A stretch of 37,212 nt of DNA from Parvicella sp041583015 (GTDB lineage Bacteria > Bacteroidota > Bacteroidia > Flavobacteriales_D > Parvicellaceae). Below are positions 1 through 6,972 of the stretch, piece by piece (position 1 is the first letter of the stretch; each line of letters starts with the position of its first letter). The notes under the pieces were generated by a model, which saw nothing but the letters and a program-made list of their open reading frames with translations, was not told the DNA's origin and made no database searches. Where the stretch lies: assembly GCA_041583015.1 (NCBI GenBank), contig JBFHGR010000020.1, forward strand, positions 1 through 37,212. The letters run 5' to 3'. The translations under genes were made by a program, and so were the position numbers.

Positions 1-55
1 ATTTACAACCAAAGAAGGGGAGGGGACCGTGTTTGTGGTGGAGTTGCCTTTTTGA
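1..55 (+). CDS. C-terminal end of a sensor histidine kinase (partial)
   Basis: Only the last 17 codons are in the window, reading from base 2 to a TGA at 53-55. They encode a tail with the sequence EGEGTVFVVELPF. This matches the G-x-G-T-x-F-x-V-x-LP ending of the HATPase_c (G2 box) domain, which closes many histidine kinases. It would be the ATP-binding end of a two-component sensor whose body lies upstream of the window. The fragment is too short to name the kinase or its signal. The complementary strand is also open through this stretch (see the ORF at 1-670), but that is probably fortuitous here. Confidence 0.6.
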   Translation, partial: FTTKEGEGTVFVVELPF

Positions 56-670
56 AGCTTTTTTATCCTTTGAACTTAGCGTAGCGATATCACGAACACC
101 AGAAAATAAACAAGAGTGAGTAAAAAGAATAACTAAAAAAATGGGTGATTTGGTTTGGCGAATTTCTTTGCTGACTGCACGAATTGGAATACCATATTTC
201 CAATTAGAAATTATCCTAAATGTCATGAACCACGCGAAGGAATTCGCGCGGTAGCGAGGGTTAGTTTTCTGGTTGAAAATTACCCCGTCTTTGTTGTACA
301 TAGCCTTAATGCTTCTGGTCCAAGAGTTGATGTACGGTCCGAAAACAATTATTCTTCGTTTGTTTTCATCGTAATAACTATCTCGATTTGTGGCTTTGTA
401 AATGAGTTTGTTGTTATAGTAGTAATAAGGGATTGTATCACTTTTATAATAACGAGTTTCTATTGTACTATTTATCGCATCTATTATATCTTTAACCTTG
501 AAGCCATAAATATCAAAGTACAAGTCCGTATAATTCTCAGTCCTTTTGTTCCAATTTGTTGCAAGAATTTCAGAAGAGTAAGCACTTATTCCATTGTAAT
601 AAAGGTCATAAGTACATTCAGGAACTTTAGTTTTATGAAAGAACAAGTTTGGTTCTCTTATAACTTCCAT
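1..670 (-). CDS. Unrecognised protein ORF bracketed by REP-like repeats; 3' end uncertain
   Basis: The minus strand is open from an in-frame stop at 704-706 down to base 1, with an ATG at 670. The first ~135 residues look like real protein: rich in Tyr, Asn, Lys and Asp, starting MEVIREPNLFF and including a run of four Tyr (SDTIPYYYYNNK). The opposite-strand frame is a Phe/Ser/Ile-rich shadow. From about base 265 downward the frame runs through a GC-rich REP-like repeat (219-260) and then low-complexity sequence into the antisense of the histidine kinase tail. The native C-terminus is therefore probably lost or was replaced by the repeat. An inverted repeat copy also sits just upstream of the ATG (667-697), and the frame stays open through it. 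I recognise no family. It may be a decayed gene fragment. The call is moderate for the coding core at 265-670 and low for the rest. Confidence 0.4.
   Translation of the reverse strand, partial: MEVIREPNLFFHKTKVPECTYDLYYNGISAYSSEILATNWNKRTENYTDLYFDIYGFKVKDIIDAINSTIETRYYKSDTIPYYYYNNKLIYKATNRDSYYDENKRRIIVFGPYINSWTRSIKAMYNKDGVIFNQKTNPRYRANSFAWFMTFRIISNWKYGIPIRAVSKEIRQTKSPIFLVILFTHSCLFSGVRDIATLSSKDKKASKRQLHHKHGPLPFFGCK
219..260. repeat. REP-like GC-rich repeat, copy A
   Basis: This is a 42-base GC-rich element in an AT-rich setting. It begins AATGTCATGA, has a core ACGCGAAGGAATTCGCGCGG that is largely self-complementary, and ends GTAGCGAGGG. It matches copy B (790-831) at most positions and copy C (667-697) in inverted orientation. 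Flanking bases 155-218 (around the word ACGAATTGGAATACC) may belong to a longer element. It lies inside the minus-strand ORF frame. Confidence 0.6.
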
Positions 671-697
671 TGCTCGTGCGCGAATCCTTTCGCGTTC
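667..697. repeat. REP-like repeat, copy C (inverted)
   Basis: Read on the minus strand this segment contains ACGCGAAAGGATTCGCGCAC followed by GAGCAATGG. That aligns with the core and tail of copy A (ACGCGAAGGAATTCGCGCGG, then TAGCGAGGG) with a few mismatches. It is therefore an inverted copy relative to copy A. It overlaps the ATG of the minus-strand ORF at 670. Confidence 0.5.
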
Positions 698-946
698 GTT
701 TGATCATTTTCACACTACCAAAGTACTCAAATTTTTAATTTTGTTAACTATTGGAATTAAGAACTTATTTCTGAGATGCTATTATCTTCAATGTCATGAT
801 TCCGCGCGAAGGGATTTGCACGGCAGCGGGGGAGCGGGTTTGAAGTTACGCTAGCGCTAAACACCAACGAGCGAGAGGGAACTTCTTATTTTATTTCTCG
901 TGCGGTAGCGGAGGGGTAATATTTCGTATATGTCGAGTCTAAATAT
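671..946. other. Non-coding repeat-rich spacer
   Basis: No convincing gene is seen. The stretch holds an AT-rich part (704-789), REP-like copy B (790-831), a palindromic CGCTAGCG word near 850, the arms GAAGTT (842-847) and AACTTC that could close a long hairpin, and a partial repeat copy (CTCGTGCGGTAGCGGAGGGG, 897-916). The words around 845-866 (ACGCTAGCGCTAAACACCAA) resemble bases near 78-102 (AGCGTAGCGATATC then ACGAACACCAG). The whole 75-916 region therefore looks like one repeat mosaic. Confidence 0.5.
790..831. repeat. REP-like GC-rich repeat, copy B
   Basis: This copy starts with the same AATGTCATGA decamer as copy A, followed by TTCCGCGCGAAGGGATTTGC and ACGGCAGCGGGGG. It has the same orientation as copy A and carries about one inserted base. 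It lies in intergenic DNA with no detectable coding sequence. Confidence 0.6.
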
Positions 947-1294
947 TCAATTGCAATTTAATAGCCTATCGCCATTTTGATAAGAGAGACCCTTATAATG
1001 CAATAGACCATTTTTAGAAAAATAAACTTCTTCACTATGAAATTGAAAAGCAACCCTTACATTAATTAAGGTATCAGTTGATAGAGGTAGTTTCTTAATT
1101 TCTTGGATTAGTGAATCAGTATTAATTTTTATCGTACATAAATATCTATCTTTTTCAATAAACCCCTCTATAGGTAATGGTCTAAACGTATGACGATCCC
1201 AAGGAACACCATACACTTTCATGTTTCTATTAAGTGAGCAAGAATTAATTAAAAATATAATAAAAACAGAAAGTATATAAAATCCCTTTATCAT
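947..1294 (-). CDS. Small lipoprotein of unknown function
   Basis: This 115-residue protein has a typical lipoprotein signal: MIK, a hydrophobic stretch and the lipobox INSC with the lipidated Cys at about residue 19. The mature part is short (about 97 residues), polar and without a family I recognise. One segment (LINVRVAFQFHSEEVYFSKN) reads like beta strands. It probably sits in the periplasm or on the outer membrane. The ATG at 1294 is preceded by a purine-rich AGGGAAAGG about 5 nt upstream, one of the few Shine-Dalgarno-like sequences in the window. It lies downstream of the MORN_2 gene on the same strand, but a terminator separates them, so it is probably a separate unit. The signal peptide supports a real gene; its function is unknown. 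Confidence 0.65.
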   Translation of the reverse strand: MIKGFYILSVFIIFLINSCSLNRNMKVYGVPWDRHTFRPLPIEGFIEKDRYLCTIKINTDSLIQEIKKLPLSTDTLINVRVAFQFHSEEVYFSKNGLLHYKGLSYQNGDRLLNCN

Positions 1295-1400
1295 TGACCT
1301 TTCCCTTTTTTTCTTACCGTTTTCATCTCTTATTCACGTCCTTTTTTTCTTTAGAGGATAAAGGTTCTGTACTAATAGCATCTTTGGTTAAGAAAGTATT

Positions 1401-1434
1401 AAAAAAATCCCTCAAGCCAAAGACTTGAAGGATT
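1401..1434 (-). terminator. Rho-independent terminator for the MORN_2 gene
   Basis: On the minus strand, arms at 1424-1434 and 1406-1416 form an 11-bp stem with one mismatch and a 7-nt loop (1417-1423). The stem runs into seven T residues (the A-run at 1401-1407 on the plus strand). It lies about 24 nt beyond the stop codon of the gene ending at 1458, as expected for its terminator. Confidence 0.8.
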
Positions 1435-1457
1435 CGTGAAATTATATTTCTATATTT

Positions 1458-2315
1458 TTAGTATTTATCTTTGGCTCCAATAACACCGTTACCAGCATAT
1501 TCACCATTTTCATATACTTCTATGTGGTCTAGTAAACCATATTCATCATAGATATAATGACGACCATTGTATAATCTTCCATCTTGGAAGCATCCATCCA
1601 TCAATAAGTTTTTGTCATCATCGTAAGTTTTACCATAGCAATCTTTTAAGCCACTACTTCCGTTGAATTTACCTTGTATTTTAGGTCCTTTCTTAGCTGG
1701 TTTTTTATTAGGGTCTACGTAAGGAGGTTTTTCCATTGCGAATTCTTCTGCTGGAGCATCCATTACACCACCCGTAAAGTTTTGTTCTTTTTTCTTGTCG
1801 CCATTTTCATAGTACCAAACAGCTTTACCATCTTCTTGACCGTTAACAGTGTTGAACTCTAATTCAAGTTGACCATTTGGATACCACATTTGAACTTTTC
1901 CTTCAGTTGCACCGTTCTCGTTAAAGGTTTTCTTTTGACGTGGAGTTCCATCTTCATAATACATTTCGTAGTCACCTTTGTATTTGCCACCTTTCCAATC
2001 TCCTTTTTCTTCTATATTACCATTTGCGAAGTAAGTTGTGAATTTCCCACTTGCTCTACCTTTTGAATATTCTACTTCACTTTTTAAATTTCCATTGGGA
2101 TGATACTTTTTCCAAAGTCCTTCTTTTCTACTTCTGACATATGAACCTTCCTCCACAATTGCATCCGGAGCATATCCTTTTTCTTTGCTCATAGCACCTG
2201 TTATCTGCCAAGGTCCTGTTTTTTTTCCATCTGCATCCAATGCGTTTTGTCCAAAAACAACACTTGTCATCATCACTATAGCCATTAATGCTATTATTCC
2301 CTTAAGTCGTATCAT
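1458..2315 (-). CDS. Exported MORN_2 (YwqK-like) repeat protein
   Basis: This 285-residue protein has a cleavable signal peptide (residues 1-22, ending VFGQ). About five MORN_2-type repeats follow at residues 65-180, each built on the pattern YxxNGxxxxxxxxxxGxxxGxW/Y (for example KKYHPNGNLKSEVEY, TYFANGNIEEKGDW, MWYPNGQLELEF, WYYENGDKKKEQ). Next come a Pro/Lys-rich linker (about 193-215) and a C-terminal segment with two Cys (DCYGKTYDDDKNLLMDGC) and further NGRHYIYDEYG-type repeats. In databases such repeats are often labelled 'toxin-antitoxin system YwqK family antitoxin', but there is no toxin beside it, so I do not infer one. It is probably a periplasmic or surface structural repeat protein. 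A second MORN_2 protein is encoded at 19320-20051. The gene ends in its own terminator. Confidence 0.8.
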   Translation of the reverse strand: MIRLKGIIALMAIVMMTSVVFGQNALDADGKKTGPWQITGAMSKEKGYAPDAIVEEGSYVRSRKEGLWKKYHPNGNLKSEVEYSKGRASGKFTTYFANGNIEEKGDWKGGKYKGDYEMYYEDGTPRQKKTFNENGATEGKVQMWYPNGQLELEFNTVNGQEDGKAVWYYENGDKKKEQNFTGGVMDAPAEEFAMEKPPYVDPNKKPAKKGPKIQGKFNGSSGLKDCYGKTYDDDKNLLMDGCFQDGRLYNGRHYIYDEYGLLDHIEVYENGEYAGNGVIGAKDKY

Positions 2316-2514
2316 AGTTTTTTATCTTCTATTACTGGGTACAATCAATTTACAAAATACCGAAAAAATAAGACCAAAATTTTCTATCTCGGATAAAAGT
2401 AATATTTCTAGTGATAAACCCAAATATATACTAAACAAATGTCAGTGTAATGTTAGCTTTTTTTGCAGAAAATTATAAAATAGTCTATTTGAAGTTGACA
2501 TTATTAAAAATAAT

Positions 2515-2522
2515 TACATTTG
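2515..2522 (+). promoter_or_regulatory. -7 box (TACATTTG) of the nitrilase gene
   Basis: This is an exact match to the Bacteroidota -7 consensus TAnnTTTG, with TTG at 2495-2497 (17 nt upstream) and TTTG at 2488-2491 as possible -33 elements. It ends 6 nt before the ATG at 2529, so the transcript would be leaderless or nearly so. Confidence 0.5.
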
Positions 2523-2528
2523 TTTATT

Positions 2529-3317
2529 ATGTCATCTAAACTTAAAATAGCAACGATACAACAGGATATTCTTTGGGAAGATTCTAAAGGTAATTTACAG
2601 CATCTCACTCAATTGATAGACTCCATAAACGAGGACGTAGATCTTATTGTGTTACCTGAGATGTTTAATACAGGATTTAGCATGAACCCATCTAGAATAG
2701 CATTGCCAAATGGCGGTGAAGCAAAAGACTGGATGGCAGAGCAAGCGGCAATTCAAGACGCTTGTATTGTAGGTTCTATTGCTACCGAAGAAGGTGGGGA
2801 GTATTATAATAGATTATATTGGGTTGAACCAAACGGAAAAATAACCACTTATGATAAACGTCATCTGTTTAGAATGGCATCCGAACATCAGGTATATACA
2901 CAAGGAGAATCACAAGTGGTGGTGGAGTATAAAGATTTCAAGTTTTGTCTTCAGATTTGCTATGATTTACGTTTTCCGGTGTGGAGTAGAAGAAGTGATT
3001 TGAAAAATTATGATTGTTTGGTTTATGTTGCCAATTGGCCTGCTGTAAGAAGTGATGCTTGGTATAGTTTACTAAAAGCTAGAGCCATCGAAAACCTTTG
3101 TTATGTACTTGGAGTGAATAGAGTGGGTAAGGATGGAAATGATAATGATTATGATGGGAAATCTGTGGTGTTTGATTTTAAAGGAAATTCGATAGATTCT
3201 CACATTGATTCCAAAGAAGGTGTTTCTATTCAAACATTGATTAAAGAAGAGTTGGAAGCCTTTAGAACTAAGTTTCCTGCAGATTTAGACGCAGATAGTT
3301 TTATTATCCAACTTTAA
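2529..3317 (+). CDS. Carbon-nitrogen hydrolase, omega-amidase (YafV/Nit2-like)
   Basis: This 262-residue nitrilase-superfamily enzyme shows the full Glu-Lys-Cys triad: Glu44 in VLPEMFNTGF, Lys110 in TYDKRHLF and Cys144 in QICYDLRFP. The length, the FNTGFSM motif and the cytosolic character (no signal) fit the omega-amidase YafV/Nit2 subgroup. That subgroup hydrolyses alpha-ketoglutaramate or ketosuccinamate to the keto-acid and ammonia, repairing products of glutamine transamination. The open frame begins at a TTG (2520). I prefer the ATG at 2529 because the TTG lies inside the -7 promoter box at 2515-2522. The stop overlaps the stop of convergent dxs by 4 bases (TTAA). Exact substrate is inferred from family only. 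Confidence 0.85.
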   Translation: MSSKLKIATIQQDILWEDSKGNLQHLTQLIDSINEDVDLIVLPEMFNTGFSMNPSRIALPNGGEAKDWMAEQAAIQDACIVGSIATEEGGEYYNRLYWVEPNGKITTYDKRHLFRMASEHQVYTQGESQVVVEYKDFKFCLQICYDLRFPVWSRRSDLKNYDCLVYVANWPAVRSDAWYSLLKARAIENLCYVLGVNRVGKDGNDNDYDGKSVVFDFKGNSIDSHIDSKEGVSIQTLIKEELEAFRTKFPADLDADSFIIQL

Positions 3318-5068
3318 GGAGCCGTTAACCAGTTGAAAATTGCTTTTTTACTAAAGCCAATTTCATCATAAAGTTCTTCTGTAGAACCATGCTCAATAAA
3401 TTGATCTGGTAAACCCAATGTTTTGATTTTGTTCTGATAAGAATTATCAATACTCCATGATTGTATGCTGGATGCTATGCCGCCAGATTTAACCCCATCT
3501 TCAATGATGTAAACTTCTTGATATTGCTCAAAAATACTTTTGAGTTGATGAGTAGGTAAAGGTTTTACTTGTTGCAATGCAAAATGTGCAATTTCTTGGT
3601 TAGGTTCATTCAATGCTTCTGATACGATAGTGCTTATTCCTCCAATAGAAATGACAACCTTGTTTTTTCCTTTTTTAAGTTGTTTAATGTTTTCAAATGA
3701 ATTTTCCCCTTTTACCGCATACATTTTTGAGCCTTTACCTCGAGGATATCTGATAGCAGTTGGGCCTTTAATTGAATTGGAAATGGTTGTTATGATATTG
3801 GCCAATTCTTCCTCGTCAGAAGGTGCGTAAATATTCATATTGGGGATGCAATTCAAAAATGCTAGGTCAAAAGCACCGTGATGGGTGCCTCCATCATTAC
3901 CCACTAAACCTGCTCTGTCTACCAGGAAAATAACTTTTAAATTTTGCAATGCTACATCATGAATTAATTGATCATAACCTCTTTGAAGAAAGGTAGAGTA
4001 AATCACACAGAATGGAAGTTTTCCTTGTGTGGCAATTCCTGCGCTAAAAGTAACCGCATGTTGCTCTGCAATTCCTACATCAAAAAATCTCTCCGGGAAA
4101 TTATTTTCAAAACCTTTTAATCTGGACCCTGAAGCCATCGCAGGAGTGATGACAAAAATATTTTCATTCTTTTCTGCCAATCGACAAAGAGATTCTCCCA
4201 CAATATGCTGATATGTTTTAGGGAATTCTTTTTCACCTTCAAGACCTTGACCTGTTTCTATAGCAAATTTACCAGGGGCATGCCAATGCGTAGCATTTCC
4301 TTTTTGAGAGTGATCATAGCCAAAACCTTTTTGTGTCTTGAAATGTATAACCCTAGGCCCTAAAATATTTTTTTGAATTGTTAGTTGATTGACCACTACT
4401 TCAATGTTATTTCCTTCAAATGGACCTGAATATGGAAGCCCTAGATTTGTGAAAATGTTGTTTTTAGCGTCAATGTTATTAAGATGGTTTTGCAGTCCTC
4501 CAACATTTGGATCTATAGACATATCATTGTCATTGATGATGACCAAAACATTGGCTTGCGTGGTAGCTAAGTGATTTAATGCTTCAAATGCCATCCCCCC
4601 TGTAAGGCTACCGTCTCCGATCACTGCAATGTGTGTTTGAAGTGGGTTGGTTTTGAAGCTGGCCATTGCCATTCCTAATGCCGCAGAGATAGATGTGCTG
4701 CTATGCCCTGTTCCAAAATTGTCAAATTCACTTTCACTCATTTTAGGAAAGCCGGAGATGTTTTTAAATTGTCTTATTTCATCAAAAACAGCATTTCTGC
4801 CAGTTAAAATTTTGTGGGCATATGATTGGTGGCCAACATCCCAAATGAGTTTGTCTGAAGGTGTGTCGAATACTTTGTGTATACCAACAGCTAGTTCAAT
4901 AGCGCCTAAACTGGCGCCTAAGTGACCAGGGTTTTTAGACATGACATCAAGTATTCTCACTCTAATTTCATTGCATAATTGCTGCAATTGTTCAGTGTTA
5001 AGGGGTTTTAAATCTTTTGGCAATTTAACCTCTTCCAATATGTGAGTTGATGTAATCAAGGCTTGCAA
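3314..5068 (-). CDS. dxs: 1-deoxy-D-xylulose-5-phosphate synthase
   Basis: DXS condenses pyruvate and glyceraldehyde 3-phosphate to DXP, the entry step of the MEP isoprenoid pathway, using thiamine diphosphate. Visible motifs include NPGHLGASLG (about 46-55), WDVGHQSYAHKILTG, the ThDP motif GDGSLTGG (151-158) followed by NDNDMSI (179-185), GIAEQHAVTFSAGIA (about 345) and DRAGLVGNDGGTHHG. At 584 residues it is shorter than E. coli DXS (620) because the loop between GGLQNHLN and NLGLPYSG is trimmed. No in-frame ATG is available near the N-terminus. The frame starts at TTG 5068, with further TTG codons at 5059 and 5038. A -7-like box (5066-5073) overlaps the first TTG, so 5059 or 5038 may be the real start. 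It is divergent from the SDR gene and convergent with the nitrilase. Confidence 0.93.
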   Translation of the reverse strand: MQALITSTHILEEVKLPKDLKPLNTEQLQQLCNEIRVRILDVMSKNPGHLGASLGAIELAVGIHKVFDTPSDKLIWDVGHQSYAHKILTGRNAVFDEIRQFKNISGFPKMSESEFDNFGTGHSSTSISAALGMAMASFKTNPLQTHIAVIGDGSLTGGMAFEALNHLATTQANVLVIINDNDMSIDPNVGGLQNHLNNIDAKNNIFTNLGLPYSGPFEGNNIEVVVNQLTIQKNILGPRVIHFKTQKGFGYDHSQKGNATHWHAPGKFAIETGQGLEGEKEFPKTYQHIVGESLCRLAEKNENIFVITPAMASGSRLKGFENNFPERFFDVGIAEQHAVTFSAGIATQGKLPFCVIYSTFLQRGYDQLIHDVALQNLKVIFLVDRAGLVGNDGGTHHGAFDLAFLNCIPNMNIYAPSDEEELANIITTISNSIKGPTAIRYPRGKGSKMYAVKGENSFENIKQLKKGKNKVVISIGGISTIVSEALNEPNQEIAHFALQQVKPLPTHQLKSIFEQYQEVYIIEDGVKSGGIASSIQSWSIDNSYQNKIKTLGLPDQFIEHGSTEELYDEIGFSKKAIFNWLTAP

Positions 5069-5073
5069 AGATA
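5066..5073 (-). promoter_or_regulatory. Possible -7 box (TATCTTTG) for dxs
   Basis: On the minus strand TATCTTTG matches TAnnTTTG and ends 6 nt before a TTG codon at 5059, the same spacing as at other near-leaderless genes here. No clear -33 element is seen. It overlaps the most upstream TTG (5068), which argues against that codon as the start. Confidence 0.35.
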
Positions 5074-5173
5074 GTTAGTTTTGAAATTAATTAGCGTTTT
5101 ATTGATAGTTTGCAAAGAAATTTATCTGTTAATTTTCAAATGCTTGTACCTTTATAAAGCAAAATTGAATAAA

Positions 5174-5953
5174 ATGAAAAGAGCATTAATCACAGGAGCA
5201 TCATCGGGAATTGGATATGAATTGGCCATTTGTCACGCTAAAGCTGGTGGCGATTTAATTGTTGTAGCGAGAAGTGTGCATCAACTTAATATGCTTAAAA
5301 GTACCGTGGAATCAAGGTATGGTGTAAGTTGCGAAGTGATTTCAATGGATTTAACAGAGGAAAATGCTGGAAAGAAGTTGCTAGATGAAATTGATGCGAG
5401 AAAATTGACTGTTGATTATTTGATTAACAATGCGGGAGTTGGAATGACTGGTGATTTTGTGGAAAATGATATTGCAGGTTTGCAACAAATGATACAATTG
5501 AACATCATAGCATTGATGGATTTATGTTATTACTTTGTTCAAGATAAAAAAAATGCAAATAAAGCAGCCAAAATATTAAACGTAGCAAGTACTGCTGCAT
5601 TTCAAGGTATACCATATATTTCTGTCTATGCTGCTACAAAAGCCTTTGTTTTGAGTTTTTCTGAGGGATTGGCTGGAGAACTAAAGGGAACTGATATTAC
5701 GGTAACTGCATTGTGCCCTGGACCTACGAAATCTAATTTTGGTTTAAATGCCAATATAGATGAGAAAGTGGCTAATTTTCCTTTGTTGCCTTCTGCTGAG
5801 AAAGTAGCTAAATTTGGGTACGAGCAAATGCTTAAAGGTGAGGTGACGGCCGTTCATGGTGTGGCTAATAAAATTGGAGTCCTTTCTACCAAAATATCTA
5901 GAAGTGCTGTAAGTGCAATTGCTGGTGGGATTTTCAAATTAAGTAAGAAGTAA
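5174..5953 (+). CDS. Short-chain dehydrogenase/reductase (classical SDR)
   Basis: This 259-residue classical SDR has the dinucleotide-binding motif TGASSGIG (7-14), the structural NNAG (85-88), the catalytic Ser139 (NVAST) and Tyr152/Lys156 (YAATK), plus the CPGPT motif after the active site. It is therefore an intact NAD(P)H-dependent oxidoreductase; the Arg in VVARS after beta-2 favours NADPH. It resembles DltE/YqjQ-type SDRs whose substrates are unknown. I use ATG 5174 because the protein begins exactly at the Rossmann strand (MKRALITGASS). The 31 codons that extend the frame upstream (from a TTG at 5081) are not SDR-like. A TAGTTTTG box lies at 5076-5083, about 90 nt upstream. It is convergent with the three-paralogue operon. 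Confidence 0.88.
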   Translation: MKRALITGASSGIGYELAICHAKAGGDLIVVARSVHQLNMLKSTVESRYGVSCEVISMDLTEENAGKKLLDEIDARKLTVDYLINNAGVGMTGDFVENDIAGLQQMIQLNIIALMDLCYYFVQDKKNANKAAKILNVASTAAFQGIPYISVYAATKAFVLSFSEGLAGELKGTDITVTALCPGPTKSNFGLNANIDEKVANFPLLPSAEKVAKFGYEQMLKGEVTAVHGVANKIGVLSTKISRSAVSAIAGGIFKLSKK

Positions 5954-5985
5954 GAAAACATTTGGATAGCATGTCCATGCATAGA

Positions 5986-6972
5986 TTATAACTTTTTAGG
6001 CTGAGTGATTTCAGTCCCTCCCCATTCTAGAATGGTAAAACCAATTCTGTCAAAAGAGTTGAAATGCACGTTTGTATCTATGAATCTATCGTCCATATCT
6101 TTGGCATCAGAAAACAGGATGTAAACTCTACGCATGTTATTTGGTTTTGGCGAGATGTCCAATGTAGAAATCGCTTCATATTCTTCATCCACCAAAAACT
6201 GTATGAAAGAATTTTCATTTTTCATAATCAATGGGCTCCAGAAAGTGATGAAATCTGTTTTCTCGGTAGCATTAAAGCCTAATTGTGTTAACTTATCTTC
6301 TAAGAATGCAACAGTGTTTTGCTTAGTAACAACGCTTCCAATGATTTTTTCTTCTGATTTTTGAAAGTTCAGATTAGCCATTTCTCCTTCCCAGAATAAG
6401 TAAGGATATTGTTGATTGTTTTTGTCTTGTAATAAGCCGTTTTCTGAAATTGTAATGCACCATTTGTCTTCTAATTGAGGGTAAGTAAATGTGATGTTTG
6501 CCTCTGTGGATATTCCCATTTCAAAGGTTGTTCCAGATTTTCCATAAGCATATATTACAGGTTTCCTAACAGGACTATCAAAAATAGTATTTTGATAAAC
6601 TTCCGGCTTTTGAATGTTGAAAGACATGACAATTTTGTGTCCGCTTTTAAATGGGTATTCTTCAAAGTAATTAGGGATGAAATCAGCATGAGAAGTGTAA
6701 ATGCCAGCATTAGTCGTGTCTATAATTATTGAGAAGTAACCATCTTTGTTAGTGATACTAGAATTGTTATAACTAAAAGAATAGATTGTTACATCTGCAA
6801 CTGGTAATCCTTTAAAAAGTACATGTCCTTCGATGAGGCAAAATCCTGATGAAATAGTGGAGTCTTCAGCATCACTTCTAATCACATATTTGGGGACCGT
6901 TTTTACTTTGTCTAGTCCAAAAACTTGACCGATTATAAGCATCGAGAATAATAATGTGATGTAATTTTTCAT
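5986..6972 (-). CDS. Exported KPVIYxY/WGG-domain protein, paralogue 3 of 3
   Basis: This 328-residue protein begins with a signal peptide (about 1-19, ending QVFG). It carries a beta-rich carboxypeptidase-regulatory-like region (about 44-125, with GFCLIEGHVLFKGLPVADVT and DGYFSIIID). The C-terminal domain has the motifs KPVIYAY (137-143), ITFTYP, YPYLFWEGE, VAFLE, EKTDFITFWSP, MRRVYILF and, near the end, EWGGTE. The two upstream genes encode proteins with the same layout and the same motifs in the same order. I know this C-terminal domain from uncharacterised proteins, especially in Firmicutes, without an assigned function. Its ATG overlaps the upstream stop by 4 bases (ATGA), so it is translationally coupled and last in the operon. 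It is the most divergent copy. It is probably periplasmic or secreted; there is no T9SS tail. Confidence 0.8.
   Translation of the reverse strand: MKNYITLLFSMLIIGQVFGLDKVKTVPKYVIRSDAEDSTISSGFCLIEGHVLFKGLPVADVTIYSFSYNNSSITNKDGYFSIIIDTTNAGIYTSHADFIPNYFEEYPFKSGHKIVMSFNIQKPEVYQNTIFDSPVRKPVIYAYGKSGTTFEMGISTEANITFTYPQLEDKWCITISENGLLQDKNNQQYPYLFWEGEMANLNFQKSEEKIIGSVVTKQNTVAFLEDKLTQLGFNATEKTDFITFWSPLIMKNENSFIQFLVDEEYEAISTLDISPKPNNMRRVYILFSDAKDMDDRFIDTNVHFNSFDRIGFTILEWGGTEITQPKKL

Noticed and set aside
155..703. 182-residue plus-strand ORF
   Set aside because: It is Phe/Ile/Val/Ser-rich with no domain pattern, antisense to the more protein-like minus-strand ORF, and runs through two REP-like repeats.
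1458..2315. Antitoxin role suggested by YwqK-type database names
   Set aside because: No toxin gene is adjacent, the protein is exported, and the label derives from the MORN_2 repeat only.
5081..5173. 31-codon N-terminal extension of the SDR
   Set aside because: The Rossmann fold begins exactly at ATG 5174, and the extension has no SDR similarity and starts at a TTG.
5969..5980. Small GCATG/CATGC hairpin between the SDR and the three-paralogue operon
   Set aside because: A 5-bp stem with a 2-nt loop and no proper T-run is too weak to call a terminator.
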